In this document: in pieces, positions 9,180 through 18,801 of the stretch
Numbering within the stretch: the stretch's first letter is position 1
Layout of the letters: each line of letters begins with the position of its first letter
Origin: an uncultured Flavobacteriaceae bacterium
GTDB lineage: Bacteria; Bacteroidota; Bacteroidia; Flavobacteriales; Flavobacteriaceae
Reading direction: 5' to 3'
Length of the DNA: 64,000 nucleotides
NCBI GenBank assembly: GCA_947494205.1
Contig: CANLUH010000002.1
Coordinates: forward strand, 248,001-312,000
Position numbers and translations under genes: made by a program
The notes under the pieces: model-generated
What the model saw: the letters and a program-made list of their open reading frames with translations, nothing else
What the model was told of the DNA's origin: nothing
The model's database searches: none

Positions 9180-9686
9180 TTATTCGTCTAGTAACGCATA
9201 TAAAGATGCTTTGTAATTTGGCTCTTCTCCAATCTCAGGTACTTGTTCTGTATATTTTACAATACCGTTTTCATCTAAAACGATAACACACCTAGAGTGT
9301 AAGCCTTCAAAAGCACCATTAACAATGTCTAGCCCATAAGCTTTACCAAAACTACCATCTTTAAAGTCAGATAACATCATAACATTATCTATGCCTTCAG
9401 CACCACAAAAACGTGCTTGCGCAAAAGGTAAATCTCTAGAAATGCATAATACTTTAGTATTTTCCATTTCTGCAGCTTCTTTATTAAATGTTCTAATGGA
9501 AGTTGCACACACGCCAGTATCTACACTTGGAAAAACGTTTAATACTACTTTGTGCCCTTCAAAGTCTGATAATACTTGAGAAGATAAGTCGCTTACTGTT
9601 AATTTAAAGTTTGGAGCTTTTGTTCCTATTTTGGGAAGGCTACCTGAAGTTTCAGCAGGATTTCCACCTAATGTAATTGATGCCAT
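9180..9686 (-). CDS. tpx: Thiol peroxidase (atypical 2-Cys peroxiredoxin)
   Basis: Full-length Tpx of 168 residues. The peroxidatic Cys is in FPSVDTGVCATSIRTFN (about residue 60) and the resolving Cys in ARFCGAEG (about residue 94), the normal spacing. It reduces hydroperoxides in the cytoplasm using thioredoxin. It sits back to back with katG (231-base gap), inside a wider peroxide-defence neighbourhood. The start at MASITLGGNPAET is typical for the family. Confidence 0.95.
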   Translation of the reverse strand: MASITLGGNPAETSGSLPKIGTKAPNFKLTVSDLSSQVLSDFEGHKVVLNVFPSVDTGVCATSIRTFNKEAAEMENTKVLCISRDLPFAQARFCGAEGIDNVMMLSDFKDGSFGKAYGLDIVNGAFEGLHSRCVIVLDENGIVKYTEQVPEIGEEPNYKASLYALLDE

Positions 9687-9917
9687 TTATATTGTTTTTT
9701 AAATTAGAAGACTAAAAATAAACATTAATTAAATGCTACACTATTTTATTCTACTGATTTTATTTTGAATAGTTTTTAGTTATAGATTTTTTAATTACTT
9801 ATAGTAAAAAACTATTGCTAAATAAGGACAATCAATTTTTTGAATGTTGATGGAGGCTATTAATTGACTAATTTTAAAACATCTTAAAATTAAAAAACAA
9901 CTAAAATTATAATACTT

Positions 9918-12107
9918 ATGGACAATCAAAACGGGGATATTAGTAAATGCCCATTTATGAGTGGAGAACAAGCAAAAGCTGCTGGAGGAGGTACATCTAA
10001 CAGAGATTGGTGGCCTAACGAATTAAAATTGAATATTTTACGCCAAAATGGTTCGGCTTCTAACCCAATGGGAACTGATTTTAACTATGCTGAAGCTTTT
10101 AATAGTGTAGATTATGCGACTTTAAAACAAGAAGTTATTGATGCAATGACCGATTCTCAAGATTGGTGGCCAGCAGATTATGGACATTATGGGCCTTTTA
10201 TGATTCGTATGGCTTGGCATAGTGCTGGAACGTATAGGGTAGGAGACGGACGTGGAGGTGCTAGCTCGGGAAGTCAGCGATTTGCGCCACTTAACAGTTG
10301 GCCAGATAACGGAAACTTAGACAAAGCAAGACTATTGTTATGGCCAATAAAAAAGAAATATGGTAAAAAAGTATCTTGGGCAGATTTAATGATTCTAGCA
10401 GGAAACTGTGCATTAGAATCTATGGGCTTTAAAACGTTTGGTTTTGCAGGAGGTAGAGAAGATATATGGGAGCCAGAACAAGATATTTACTGGGGGTCAG
10501 AAAACCAATGGTTAGGAAACGATAACCGTTATGATACTAGCGATAGTGATTTAGAAGGACATTTAGGAGCTGTACATATGGGATTAATCTATGTTAATCC
10601 TGAAGGACCAAATGGAGAACCAGATCCTTTAAAATCTGCAAACGATATAAAGATAACATTTGGACGTATGGCAATGAATGATGAAGAAACGGTAGCTTTA
10701 GTAGCTGGAGGGCATACGTTTGGAAAAGCGCATGGAGCAGCCGATCCAGACCAATATGTTGGTGCAGAACCACATGGAGCGTCTATTGAAGAGATGAGTA
10801 CAGGTTGGAAAAATACATTTGGAACTGGTGTTTTAGATGATACCATTACTAGTGGAATAGAAGGCGCGTGGACACCAAACCCAATACAATGGGATCATGA
10901 CTATTTTGATGTGTTGTTAAATTACGATTGGGAGTTAACAAAAAGTCCAGCTGGCGCACACCAATGGACGCCAACAGCAGCGTCTAACGCCAAAATGGCT
11001 CCAAAAGCAGGAGATGCTAATGGTACACAAGCATTAATGATGACTACAGCCGATATGGCATTAAAAATAGATCCAACGTATTTAGAAATCTCTAAGCGTT
11101 TTAATAAAGACCCTAAAGCTTTTGAAGAAGCTTTTGCTCGTGCTTGGTATAAATTGACGCATCGTGATATGGGACCAGTATCTCGTTATCTAGGACCAGA
11201 AGTCCCAAAAGAAGAGTTATTATGGCAAGATCCAATACCGACACCTGACTATACTTTAAGTCCTGCAGATATTGCAACATTAAAAGGAAATATATCAAAT
11301 TCTGGATTAACAATATCTCAATTAGTAACAACCGCTTGGGCATCTGCTTCTACATTTAGAGGTTCAGATAAAAGAGGTGGAGCCAATGGTGGACGTTTAA
11401 GATTAGAACCTCAAAGAAGTTGGGAAGTTAACAATCCAACAGAATTAAATAAAGTTTTAAATACTTTTGAAGCTATACAAGAGAGTTTTGGTGCTGTTTC
11501 TATGGCAGATTTAATTGTTTTAGGAGGTGTTGTAGGTATAGAAGAAGCTGCTAAAAAAGCTGGATATCCTATACTTGTGCCTTTTAGTCCAGGTAGAGGA
11601 GATGCATCTCAAGAACAAACAGATTTAGAATCGTTTGGATACTTAGAACCATTAGCAGATGGTTTTAGAAATTACATTAAATCTGGTTTAAATGTAGCGG
11701 GAGAAGATCTATTAGTAGATAAAGCAAATTTAATGACACTAACAATTCCAGAAATGACAGTTTTAGTTGGTGGATTACGTGTGTTAGGAGCTAATTACGA
11801 TGGTTCTAAACATGGTGTGTTTACTAAAAATGAAGGTAGTCTTACTAATGATTTCTTTACTAATATTCTAGATTTTGGAACCACATGGAGTGCAACATCT
11901 CAAGACGATAAAGCCTTCGAAGGAAAAGATAGAAGAACTGGTAATGTATTATGGACAGGAACACGTGCCGATTTAATTTTTGGTTCTAATACAGAATTAA
12001 GAGCAGTTGCAGAAGTTTACGGAAGTGACGATGCACAAGAAAAATTTATAAACGATTTTGTAGCAGCTTGGACTAAAGTAATGAATTTAGATCGTTTTGA
12101 CTTATAA
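9918..12107 (+). CDS. katG: Catalase-peroxidase
   Basis: Bifunctional haem catalase/peroxidase of 729 residues. The distal motif [12 protein letters not shown] (Arg, Trp and His, about residue 95) and proximal haem ligand in [11 protein letters not shown] (about residue 264) are present. The Tyr of the Met-Tyr-Trp adduct is in [12 protein letters not shown]. The C-terminal duplicated, haem-free domain ([20 protein letters not shown]) is complete. No signal peptide, so cytoplasmic. An ankyrin gene follows after 83 bases, separated by an intercistronic hairpin. No OxyR/PerR gene is nearby and no clear TAnnTTTG lies in the upstream 231 bases. Confidence 0.98.
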   Translation: MDNQNGDISKCPFMSGEQAKAAGGGTSNRDWWPNELKLNILRQNGSASNPMGTDFNYAEAFNSVDYATLKQEVIDAMTDSQDWWPADYGHYGPFMIRMAWHSAGTYRVGDGRGGASSGSQRFAPLNSWPDNGNLDKARLLLWPIKKKYGKKVSWADLMILAGNCALESMGFKTFGFAGGREDIWEPEQDIYWGSENQWLGNDNRYDTSDSDLEGHLGAVHMGLIYVNPEGPNGEPDPLKSANDIKITFGRMAMNDEETVALVAGGHTFGKAHGAADPDQYVGAEPHGASIEEMSTGWKNTFGTGVLDDTITSGIEGAWTPNPIQWDHDYFDVLLNYDWELTKSPAGAHQWTPTAASNAKMAPKAGDANGTQALMMTTADMALKIDPTYLEISKRFNKDPKAFEEAFARAWYKLTHRDMGPVSRYLGPEVPKEELLWQDPIPTPDYTLSPADIATLKGNISNSGLTISQLVTTAWASASTFRGSDKRGGANGGRLRLEPQRSWEVNNPTELNKVLNTFEAIQESFGAVSMADLIVLGGVVGIEEAAKKAGYPILVPFSPGRGDASQEQTDLESFGYLEPLADGFRNYIKSGLNVAGEDLLVDKANLMTLTIPEMTVLVGGLRVLGANYDGSKHGVFTKNEGSLTNDFFTNILDFGTTWSATSQDDKAFEGKDRRTGNVLWTGTRADLIFGSNTELRAVAEVYGSDDAQEKFINDFVAAWTKVMNLDRFDL

Positions 12108-12135
12108 TAAGTTTAATGATAACTAAATAGCAGAG

Positions 12136-12168
12136 TTGGGGTAAATGTTACTATAATGTTTATCCCAA
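12136..12168 (+). other. Intercistronic hairpin between katG and the ankyrin gene
   Basis: Fourteen-bp imperfect stem (TTGGGGTAAATGTT / AATGTTTATCCCAA, with three G-U pairs) and a 5-base loop. It lacks a good T-tract, so it could be a weak terminator, an RNA-processing site or a stabiliser separating katG and ankyrin expression. Confidence 0.5.
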
Positions 12169-12190
12169 TTTCATTTAAAATATAACAGAT

Positions 12191-12661
12191 ATGAATAACA
12201 CAAATACATTTTTTGAAGCCATACAAGCTGGAGATATAGAACATATTACATCTCAGTTAGAGCATAATCTAGATGTAGTAAATACAAAAGATTCTAGAGG
12301 GTTCACACCTTTAATTTTTGCAGCTTATTTTGACAAGCAAGACGTTGTTGAAGTATTATTAAATAATAATGCTTCTGTAGATGCAAAGGATGCGTCTGGC
12401 AATACAGCACTTATTGGTGTTTCTTTTAAGGGCAATATCGCATTAGCTACGCTTTTATTAGAAAAAGGAGCAGACATAAATGCTAAAAATAATCTAGGCG
12501 TTACACCTTTAATTTTTGCATCGATGTATAATAAAGCAGATATGGTAGACTTTTTAACGCAACAAAATGCAGATATAAGTCTAAAAGACAACGATGGTAA
12601 AACGGCTCTCGATCATGCTAAAGAAAAAGGGTTTGAAGCTATAGTTTCGTTTTTAAACTAA
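12191..12661 (+). CDS. Ankyrin-repeat protein, katG partner
   Basis: 156 residues made almost wholly of four to five ankyrin repeats (for example DSRGFTPLIFAAYFDKQDVV, and ASGNTALIGVSFKGNIALA). There is no signal peptide or membrane segment. Ankyrin genes beside catalase genes are a known pattern (ankB next to katB in Pseudomonas aeruginosa, where it supports catalase activity). By analogy this one may assist KatG, but that is inference from position. It is followed 20 bases later by a strong terminator. Confidence 0.85.
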   Translation: MNNTNTFFEAIQAGDIEHITSQLEHNLDVVNTKDSRGFTPLIFAAYFDKQDVVEVLLNNNASVDAKDASGNTALIGVSFKGNIALATLLLEKGADINAKNNLGVTPLIFASMYNKADMVDFLTQQNADISLKDNDGKTALDHAKEKGFEAIVSFLN

Positions 12662-12680
12662 ATAGAGTCTTTTTAGAATA

Positions 12681-12712
12681 AAAAAAGCCACTTCAATCGA
12701 AGTGGCTTTTTT
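12681..12712. terminator. Bidirectional intrinsic terminator
   Basis: AAAAAAGCCACTTC / GAAGTGGCTTTTTT with a four-base loop, between the ankyrin gene and the convergent small conserved gene. Confidence 0.88.
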
Positions 12713-12734
12713 GTGTAATTATTTTTCTTTTTTC

Positions 12735-12992
12735 TTAGTTATCTATAGAACCTAAAACACGTTTCATAAAACTATTTACAGCTTCTTTTTTAGGAGTTCC
12801 TTCTTTAATCATTTTATTTACTTCAATTGCACCATACATATTAGAGATTAATTCTCCAATAACGTCTAGTTCTTCATCTTTAAGTGAAGGTACTTCTGTT
12901 AAAGCTTCCAATGTTTCAATGGTTTCAACAACGAAATCTTCGTCATTATCTTCAATGAATTGTGTTAAGTGTTTTATTACTGGTAATTTCAT
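12735..12992 (-). CDS. Small conserved protein (DUF6952-like)
   Basis: 85 residues, acidic and predicted all-helical, with MKLPVIKHLTQFIE at the N-terminus and a conserved-looking ELISNMYGAIEVNKMIKEG block. I recall this type as a Bacteroidota-only family found beside thioredoxin and peroxiredoxin genes (possibly DUF6952), but the family number is from memory. No catalytic motif is visible. It follows the thioredoxin-like gene by 93 bases; that gap holds a small hairpin (13010-13027) with 7-bp arms. A redox-linked role is suggested only by position. Confidence 0.75.
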   Translation of the reverse strand: MKLPVIKHLTQFIEDNDEDFVVETIETLEALTEVPSLKDEELDVIGELISNMYGAIEVNKMIKEGTPKKEAVNSFMKRVLGSIDN

Positions 12993-13085
12993 TAAAACTG
13001 TGTTTTATATTTCCGTGAAAACGGAAAACTTATTTTTATTTCCACCCTTCAATTACTCTCAAGGTAAATTCCAAGGGAAATCTAT

Positions 13086-13394
13086 TTATACAACTTCGTT
13101 AACTAATTCTTTTAAAACGTCGAATTTGTTTGTTTGTACTTGATTTACAAAAGTTCCATTTTTAAAGGTTGCAAACGTAGGTAAATTATCTACAGTTGCT
13201 AATTGTCTTGATTCTGGAAATTTTTCAGCATCTGCAATAACAAAGGTTATAGTGTCTAATTCTGAAGCTAATTTTTTAACTTTTGGCTTCATTATACGAC
13301 AGTTACCACACCATGTAGCAGAATATTGTACAACAACAGTTTCGTTGTTTGAAACAACTTCGTTTAAGTTGTCTTGAGTTAATTCTTGTACCAT
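13086..13394 (-). CDS. Thioredoxin-family protein
   Basis: A one-domain thioredoxin fold of 102 residues with active site ATWCGNCRIMKP. The CGNC pair differs from the CGPC of canonical thioredoxin and should give a different redox potential. The cis-Pro is in NLPTFATF. There is no signal peptide, so it is cytoplasmic. It starts 8 bases after the peroxiredoxin stop, so it is the likely dedicated reductant of that enzyme. Confidence 0.9.
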   Translation of the reverse strand: MVQELTQDNLNEVVSNNETVVVQYSATWCGNCRIMKPKVKKLASELDTITFVIADAEKFPESRQLATVDNLPTFATFKNGTFVNQVQTNKFDVLKELVNEVV

Positions 13395-13402
13395 GACTAA
13401 GA

Positions 13403-14047
13403 TTAGTTTACGTGAGCCGCTAAATATTCTGCAGTAGCATTTCTATTTGCTCCCATAGCTTCTTTACCTTCTTCCCAGTTTGCTGGACAAACTTCACCTT
13501 TTTCTTGTACGTGAGTATAAGCATCTACTAAACGTAAAAATTCGTTTACATTACGTCCTACAGGCATGTGGTTAACACCTTCATGAAATACAACACCATT
13601 TTCGTCGATTAAGTAAGTGGCTCTGTATGTTACGTTATCTCCGTCTACAGTTACTACACCTGTTTCCTCGTTATATTGTTCGTTTGTGATATCTAAAATA
13701 CCTAAAGTAGACGCTAAGTTTCTGTTAGAATCTGCTAAAAGTGGGTAAGTTACACCTTCAATTCCACCGTTATCTTTTGCAGTGTTTAACCATGCAAAGT
13801 GTACTTCAGGAGTATCACAAGAGGCACCAATAACAATAGTATTTCTTTTTTCGAATTCAGCTAAAGCCGATTGGAATGCATGTAATTCAGTTGGACAAAC
13901 AAAAGTGAAATCTTTTGGGTACCAGAATAATAATACTTTTTTCTTGTTGTTTTTTGCTTCTTCAAGAACGTTTAATTTGAAAGTATCTCCCATTTCGTTC
14001 ATTGCATCAACATTTAAGTTTGGAAATTGTTTTCCTACTATAGCCAT
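13403..14047 (-). CDS. Typical 2-Cys peroxiredoxin (AhpC/Prx1 type)
   Basis: 214 residues. The peroxidatic Cys is in DFTFVCPTELHAFQ and the C-terminal resolving Cys in GEVCPANWEEG, as in dimeric 2-Cys peroxiredoxins that reduce H2O2, organic peroxides and peroxynitrite. No AhpF-like reductase is nearby; the adjacent CGNC thioredoxin is the obvious electron donor. A perfect -7 element is at 14090-14097 and probably drives the three-gene unit peroxiredoxin, thioredoxin and small conserved protein. Confidence 0.94.
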   Translation of the reverse strand: MAIVGKQFPNLNVDAMNEMGDTFKLNVLEEAKNNKKKVLLFWYPKDFTFVCPTELHAFQSALAEFEKRNTIVIGASCDTPEVHFAWLNTAKDNGGIEGVTYPLLADSNRNLASTLGILDITNEQYNEETGVVTVDGDNVTYRATYLIDENGVVFHEGVNHMPVGRNVNEFLRLVDAYTHVQEKGEVCPANWEEGKEAMGANRNATAEYLAAHVN

Positions 14048-14089
14048 TTGTATTTAATTTTATAATTAGTAATTCGTTTTTTCAAGGCG

Positions 14090-14097
14090 CAAAATTA
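14090..14097 (-). promoter_or_regulatory. Flavobacterial -7 element for the peroxiredoxin operon
   Basis: Minus-strand TAATTTTG followed by C, matching TAnnTTTG, 42 bases before the start codon. A -33 TTG is not obvious. Confidence 0.5.
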
Positions 14098-14193
14098 CAC
14101 CATAAGAAGAGAATATTCTATAGTTATGAAATTTTAAATACTTATTGATTGATAGTATTTATTTATGCAATTTGTAAATGAGATAGTTAGCGG

Positions 14194-15684
14194 TTATTTA
14201 GCCGCTTTTAATTGTTTTATTTTTATAGAAAATGCAGCAAATAGTAAAGTCATAAATGGACTAAGAATACTAAAAAATGCATAAGGAATATAAGCAGTCG
14301 CACCAGCTTGGCCAAATAATACTTTTGAATGGTAAGCACCACATGTATTCCAAGGGATTAACACAGAAGTTACCGTACCTGCATCTTCAAGAGTTCTGCT
14401 TAAGTTTTCAGGAGCTAAGCCTTTGTCTTCATAGGCCTGTTTAAACATTTTCCCAGGAACAACTAATGCTAAATATTGATCTGACGCTGTAAGGTTTAAA
14501 GCCAAACAACTAGCAACAGTACTGGCAAACAGACCAAATGTAGTTGTTGCTAAATTTAATAAGGATTTAGTAATTCTTGATAATGCTCCAATGGCATCCA
14601 TTACACCACCAAAAACCATTGCACAAACAATTAACCATATAGTACCTAACATACCTTTCATTCCTCCCGCAGTAAATAAATCGTTTAATTCTTTACTAGA
14701 AGTCTCAACCGCTGTATCTACAGTTAACGCATTCATAATACCTTTATATGCAGATTGGAATGTTAAAGAATCTGCTCCAGCTATTTTCACAACAATATCA
14801 GGTTGAGCAATTAACGCAGCTACCCCTCCAAGTAACGATCCTGTTAATAAAGCTATTAAAGGGGGCGTTTTTTTTACAATCATTATAATAACTAAAACAG
14901 GAACAATAAATAACCAAGGACTTATGTTAAAAGCGCCATTTATAGCGGCAAGTTTATCGTCTATTTGTGGAGTTCCTGTAGTATCTATGTTAAAACCCAT
15001 TATGATAAAAATAATTAGAGTTATCACAATTGTAGGAACTGTAGTTAATGCCATATATTTTATATGACTAAATAACTCTCCTCCAGCCATAGCAGGAGCA
15101 AGGTTGGTTGTATCACTTAAAGGAGACATTTTATCACCAAAATAGGCTCCAGATAATACCGCACCAGCAGTCATTCCTACAGATATTCCTAGTGTTTCTC
15201 CAATACCTACTAATGCTATACCAACTGTTGCTGAAGTTGTCCATGAACTACCAGTAGCAATAGATATTATTGAGCAGATAATTACACAAGCCGCTAAAAA
15301 AATGGTTGGATTTAATATTTGTAATCCATAATAAATCATAGTAGGAATGATACCGCTAATTAACCAAGTTCCAGCTAAAGAACCTACCATTAATAAAATT
15401 AATAAGGCACCAGTTGTAGATTTTACATTTTCGGCTACTTCTTCTAGCATTCTTTTATAAGATACTTTGTTTTTAAAACCTACTATTGCTGCCACAGCTG
15501 CACCAAGTAGAAGTACAAATTGATTACTACCACTTAAGGCATCGTCTCCAAAAACAAATATGTTATAAGCTAACATCCCAACTAATGCAATTACAGGAAT
15601 TAAAGCTTCCAATATATTTAGTTCTTTATTATCTATTATTTTTTGGTCTTCTATGTTAATTTCCGTAAGGTTATCGTCTTGCAT
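14194..15684 (-). CDS. nhaC: NhaC-family Na+/H+ antiporter
   Basis: 496 residues with about 11-13 membrane segments. The N-terminal half carries TGSSWTTSATVG and GAVLSGAYFGDKMSPLSDTTNLAP, both strong NhaC-family signatures. The C-terminal half has the corresponding NLTASDQYLALV and the DAGTVTSVLIPWNTCGAY block. The function is exchange of Na+ for H+ at the inner membrane; some family members exchange malate/lactate instead (MleN). Na+ handling suits a marine organism. It has its own transcription unit, divergent from the following gene. Confidence 0.93.
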   Translation of the reverse strand: MQDDNLTEINIEDQKIIDNKELNILEALIPVIALVGMLAYNIFVFGDDALSGSNQFVLLLGAAVAAIVGFKNKVSYKRMLEEVAENVKSTTGALLILLMVGSLAGTWLISGIIPTMIYYGLQILNPTIFLAACVIICSIISIATGSSWTTSATVGIALVGIGETLGISVGMTAGAVLSGAYFGDKMSPLSDTTNLAPAMAGGELFSHIKYMALTTVPTIVITLIIFIIMGFNIDTTGTPQIDDKLAAINGAFNISPWLFIVPVLVIIMIVKKTPPLIALLTGSLLGGVAALIAQPDIVVKIAGADSLTFQSAYKGIMNALTVDTAVETSSKELNDLFTAGGMKGMLGTIWLIVCAMVFGGVMDAIGALSRITKSLLNLATTTFGLFASTVASCLALNLTASDQYLALVVPGKMFKQAYEDKGLAPENLSRTLEDAGTVTSVLIPWNTCGAYHSKVLFGQAGATAYIPYAFFSILSPFMTLLFAAFSIKIKQLKAAK

Positions 15685-15771
15685 TATGGTCTGTTTTTTT
15701 AAGATATGTAATGTTACGATTTTAGTAGAAGTTATGCAAATTGATTTGGTTACTGTAAATTAGCGTTTTAT

Positions 15772-16797
15772 ATGGATTCAATAACTCAAATTGTACTTGG
15801 AGCGGCTTGTGGAGAGGCCGTTTTAGGAAAAAAAATAGGTAATAAGGCATTGTTATTTGGAGCTGCAGGTGGTACGATTCCGGATTTAGATGTTTTTATA
15901 GGTAACTTGTTGTATAATAATCAAATCGATGCAATGTTGTTTCATCGTGGCTTTATGCATTCTATTTTATTTTCTATTTTAGGTGCCTTTTTACTGGGGT
16001 GGCTAGTACATAAATTATACAATACAGGACAACGAGAACATACAACTACTAGAAAGGATTGGATAAACTTATTCTTTTGGTCTTTATTAACACATCCTAT
16101 TTTAGATTGTTTTACACCATACGGGACACAATTATTTGCACCATTTTCAAATTATAGAGTAGCTTTTAATAACATAGCTGTGGCAGATCCTATATATACG
16201 GTTCCTTTTTTACTCTGTATGATTATTGTAATGTTTTATAAACGACAACATAATAAGCGTAGACTATGGTTAAAACTAGGATTGGGATTGAGTTCCATTT
16301 ATATGCTATTTACCTTAGGTAATAAATTTTATATAGATACTATATTTAAAAATACTTTAGCGACACAAAATGTATCTTATATACGTTTTAGTACACAACC
16401 CTCTATTTTAAACAATATATTATGGTATGGTATAGCTGAAACTGAAACGTCTTATTTTGTGGGATTTTATTCTTTGCTAGATACAAAAGGTCGTTTTACA
16501 GATTGGGAAGAATTACCCAAAACACGAGCTATTAGCATATTAGATTTTAAAGAATTAAAAGCTTTAAGTTGGTTTAGTAACGATTATTATAATGTACAAG
16601 AAACAGAAGATAATACGTTTTTGTATAATGATTTACGTTATCCAATGGTTAAAGATAGTAAAGGCAATATGTCTTCTGTATTTAGCTTAACACTATTAAA
16701 TAAAGGGAAGCATTTAGACATGATACCGTTTGAACCAAAAACAGACGATTTTAAAGAAACCATTAAAAGTTTATGGAATCGACTAAAGGGAGTTTAA
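15772..16797 (+). CDS. Membrane-bound metal-dependent hydrolase (YdjM/DUF457 family)
   Basis: 341 residues. The N-terminus MDSITQIVLGAACGEAVLG and the motifs GGTIPDLDVFIG and HRGFMHSILF match the YdjM-type family, whose conserved His and Asp residues probably bind metal near the membrane. Four or so membrane segments lie in the first 190 residues; the C-terminal ~150 residues are soluble. The substrate is not known for the family. The gene diverges from nhaC with an 87-base gap. Confidence 0.82.
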   Translation: MDSITQIVLGAACGEAVLGKKIGNKALLFGAAGGTIPDLDVFIGNLLYNNQIDAMLFHRGFMHSILFSILGAFLLGWLVHKLYNTGQREHTTTRKDWINLFFWSLLTHPILDCFTPYGTQLFAPFSNYRVAFNNIAVADPIYTVPFLLCMIIVMFYKRQHNKRRLWLKLGLGLSSIYMLFTLGNKFYIDTIFKNTLATQNVSYIRFSTQPSILNNILWYGIAETETSYFVGFYSLLDTKGRFTDWEELPKTRAISILDFKELKALSWFSNDYYNVQETEDNTFLYNDLRYPMVKDSKGNMSSVFSLTLLNKGKHLDMIPFEPKTDDFKETIKSLWNRLKGV

Positions 16798-16923
16798 CGG
16801 TGCTTTTTTGTAGATGAACGATGTTTTATGTAGATAGTAGATTATATTGTTAAAATTACTTTTAAGCTTAGGTTATTTAGTAGCTATTAAATTACTTTTG
16901 TAGCTCCTTAAAGCTCCTAAAAT

Positions 16924-18696
16924 ATGAAGAACCTACTATGTTCACTCCTTACTTTATGTTTTGTTTTAATTACTAACGCGCAAGTTGGTGTAAATAATAC
17001 AGCTCCTAAAGCATTACTAGACATTTCTGTTGATGATTCTGATAACCCTAAAACTAATGAAGGTATTTTAATACCTAGAGTTAATAGATTTCCTACTACC
17101 AACCCTATAGCAGAACAAAATGCTATGTTAGTTTATTTAAATGCTAACTTAACAAATGTAAATATTAATGGTACAGCGAAAGATTATGCAATAGGATTTT
17201 ATTATTGGGATAATGCCCAAACTGATTGGATTAATTTTTCTACAGAACGTGGGTGGAATATTAATGGAAATAATGATGCAGTAAGCGGTACTCATTTTTT
17301 GGGAACCACAAATCAAGAAGAATTAGACTTTAGAGTTAATAATAAATTTATAGCGCGTTTAACCGAACAAGGACAATTCGAGTTACAAGCCGATGAAAAA
17401 GCTATATTTATAGGTTTTGAAGCAGGTGAAAATTATGATCCGGCGAATACAACAGCTGAGCAAGATATATTTATTGGCTACCAATCTGGTAAAGCTACAA
17501 CTTCAGGTAGAGATAACGTTGCTATAGGTACTCTATCTTTAACGAAAAACACTTCAGGTAATTTTAATACAGCTGTAGGTGATGAAACGTTAGAAAATAA
17601 CACTACAGGTATAAGAAATACAGCAATTGGAAATGATGCATTAAGAATTAATGTTTTTGGAAATGATAATACAGGTATTGGACAAGATGCTTTAAGAAAT
17701 AATAGAGCAAGTAGAAATATAGCTATTGGAGCTTTTGCAGGAAATGCCATACAAACTGGTGTAGATAACTTATCTATCGGAAGTTTTTCTAATGTATTAT
17801 TTACAGGTGTTACAGGAGCTGTAATTGTAGGTGCTAGAGCAAAAGCCCAAAGAGACAACTCTATTGCAATTGGAACAGATACAGAAACATATGGAATATA
17901 TGCAGTTGGTATTGGAGCAGAGGCTAGGTCACAAAATACAGAAAGTATAGCTCTTGGGTATAAAGCGAACTCAAATTCGGATGGAGCATTGGTGATTGGG
18001 GCAAACTCTACAGTAGAAGGAGGATCTTCATTTTCGTCTGTAGTAGGCAATAATAGTACTATTAGTGGAGGTTCACAAAATGTTAATGCTATTGGAAATA
18101 GCGTAACGGTATCTAATGGTGCATCAAATGCAATAACTATAGGTAATAAAAATACTTTAGGAGGTGGAGCAACTAATGTAATTGCCCTAGGAGATGAAAT
18201 AACTATAGATAACGGAAGGTCTAATGCTGTAGGTATAGGCTACCAAGCGTCTCCAACGGCATCAAATCAAATACGTTTAGGTAATAATTTAATTACTGAA
18301 GTTACCACGTCAGGAACTATTAAAGCAAATAGTTTTATAGCAACAGGAACTAATACTACTTATGCAGATTATGTTTTTGAAGACTACTTTAAAGGTTATT
18401 CTAATATAAAAACAGATTATAAGTTTAATACTTTAGAGTCTGCTGAAGCTTTTGTGAAAAAACATGGACATTTACCTGGTGTTAAGTCTTACAAAGAAGT
18501 TATGTTAAATGGATTTAAATTAGATTTAACCGAATCTACAATTACTAATCTTGAAAAAATTGAAGAGCAATTTCTATATATAACTGAGTTAAAAAGTGAA
18601 TTAAAAGCACAATTGAAAACAATAGAAACACAAAACGAAAAGATTAAAACTTTAGAGTCTCGTTTAAAACGTATTGAAGCATTATTAGATAGATAA
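16924..18696 (+). CDS. Secreted YadA-head-like repeat protein with C-terminal coiled coil
   Basis: 590 residues. Signal peptide MKNLLCSLLTLCFVLITNAQ. From about residue 180 to 450 it is built of short repeats of the trimeric-autotransporter head type (NVAIGTLSL, AIGTDTE, SIALGYKA, ALVIGANS), which form a left-handed parallel beta-roll. The C-terminal ~110 residues hold a conserved block (YADYVFEDYF ... KHGHLPGVKSYKEV) and a coiled coil ending in RLKRIEALLDR. The same block ends the protein at 53605-54531. There is no beta-barrel anchor and no T9SS sorting domain. It is probably a trimeric surface or tail-fibre-like protein; function unknown. Confidence 0.82.
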   Translation: MKNLLCSLLTLCFVLITNAQVGVNNTAPKALLDISVDDSDNPKTNEGILIPRVNRFPTTNPIAEQNAMLVYLNANLTNVNINGTAKDYAIGFYYWDNAQTDWINFSTERGWNINGNNDAVSGTHFLGTTNQEELDFRVNNKFIARLTEQGQFELQADEKAIFIGFEAGENYDPANTTAEQDIFIGYQSGKATTSGRDNVAIGTLSLTKNTSGNFNTAVGDETLENNTTGIRNTAIGNDALRINVFGNDNTGIGQDALRNNRASRNIAIGAFAGNAIQTGVDNLSIGSFSNVLFTGVTGAVIVGARAKAQRDNSIAIGTDTETYGIYAVGIGAEARSQNTESIALGYKANSNSDGALVIGANSTVEGGSSFSSVVGNNSTISGGSQNVNAIGNSVTVSNGASNAITIGNKNTLGGGATNVIALGDEITIDNGRSNAVGIGYQASPTASNQIRLGNNLITEVTTSGTIKANSFIATGTNTTYADYVFEDYFKGYSNIKTDYKFNTLESAEAFVKKHGHLPGVKSYKEVMLNGFKLDLTESTITNLEKIEEQFLYITELKSELKAQLKTIETQNEKIKTLESRLKRIEALLDR

Positions 18697-18718
18697 TACT
18701 CAAAATTATTAGAGAAAT

Positions 18719-18776
18719 AAATATAAAGCATAAAAAAACTGAACACAGGCGTTCAGTTTTTTTATGCTTTATATTT
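18719..18776. terminator. Long bidirectional terminator hairpin
   Basis: Perfect 26-bp arms (18719-18744 and 18751-18776) around a 6-base loop ACAGGC, with internal A and T tracts. It lies between the repeat protein gene and the convergent osmC-like gene. Unusually long for a terminator. Confidence 0.85.
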
Positions 18777-18801
18777 TATACTATTTTATGTAATACATGG
18801 G

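Noticed and set aside
17478-18050. 190-codon open frame on the minus strand, antisense to the YadA-head-like protein
   Set aside because: It is the mirror of a repetitive Gly/Ala/Ile coding sequence, shows no signal or start context, and has low-complexity Pro/Ile/Ala content typical of shadow frames.
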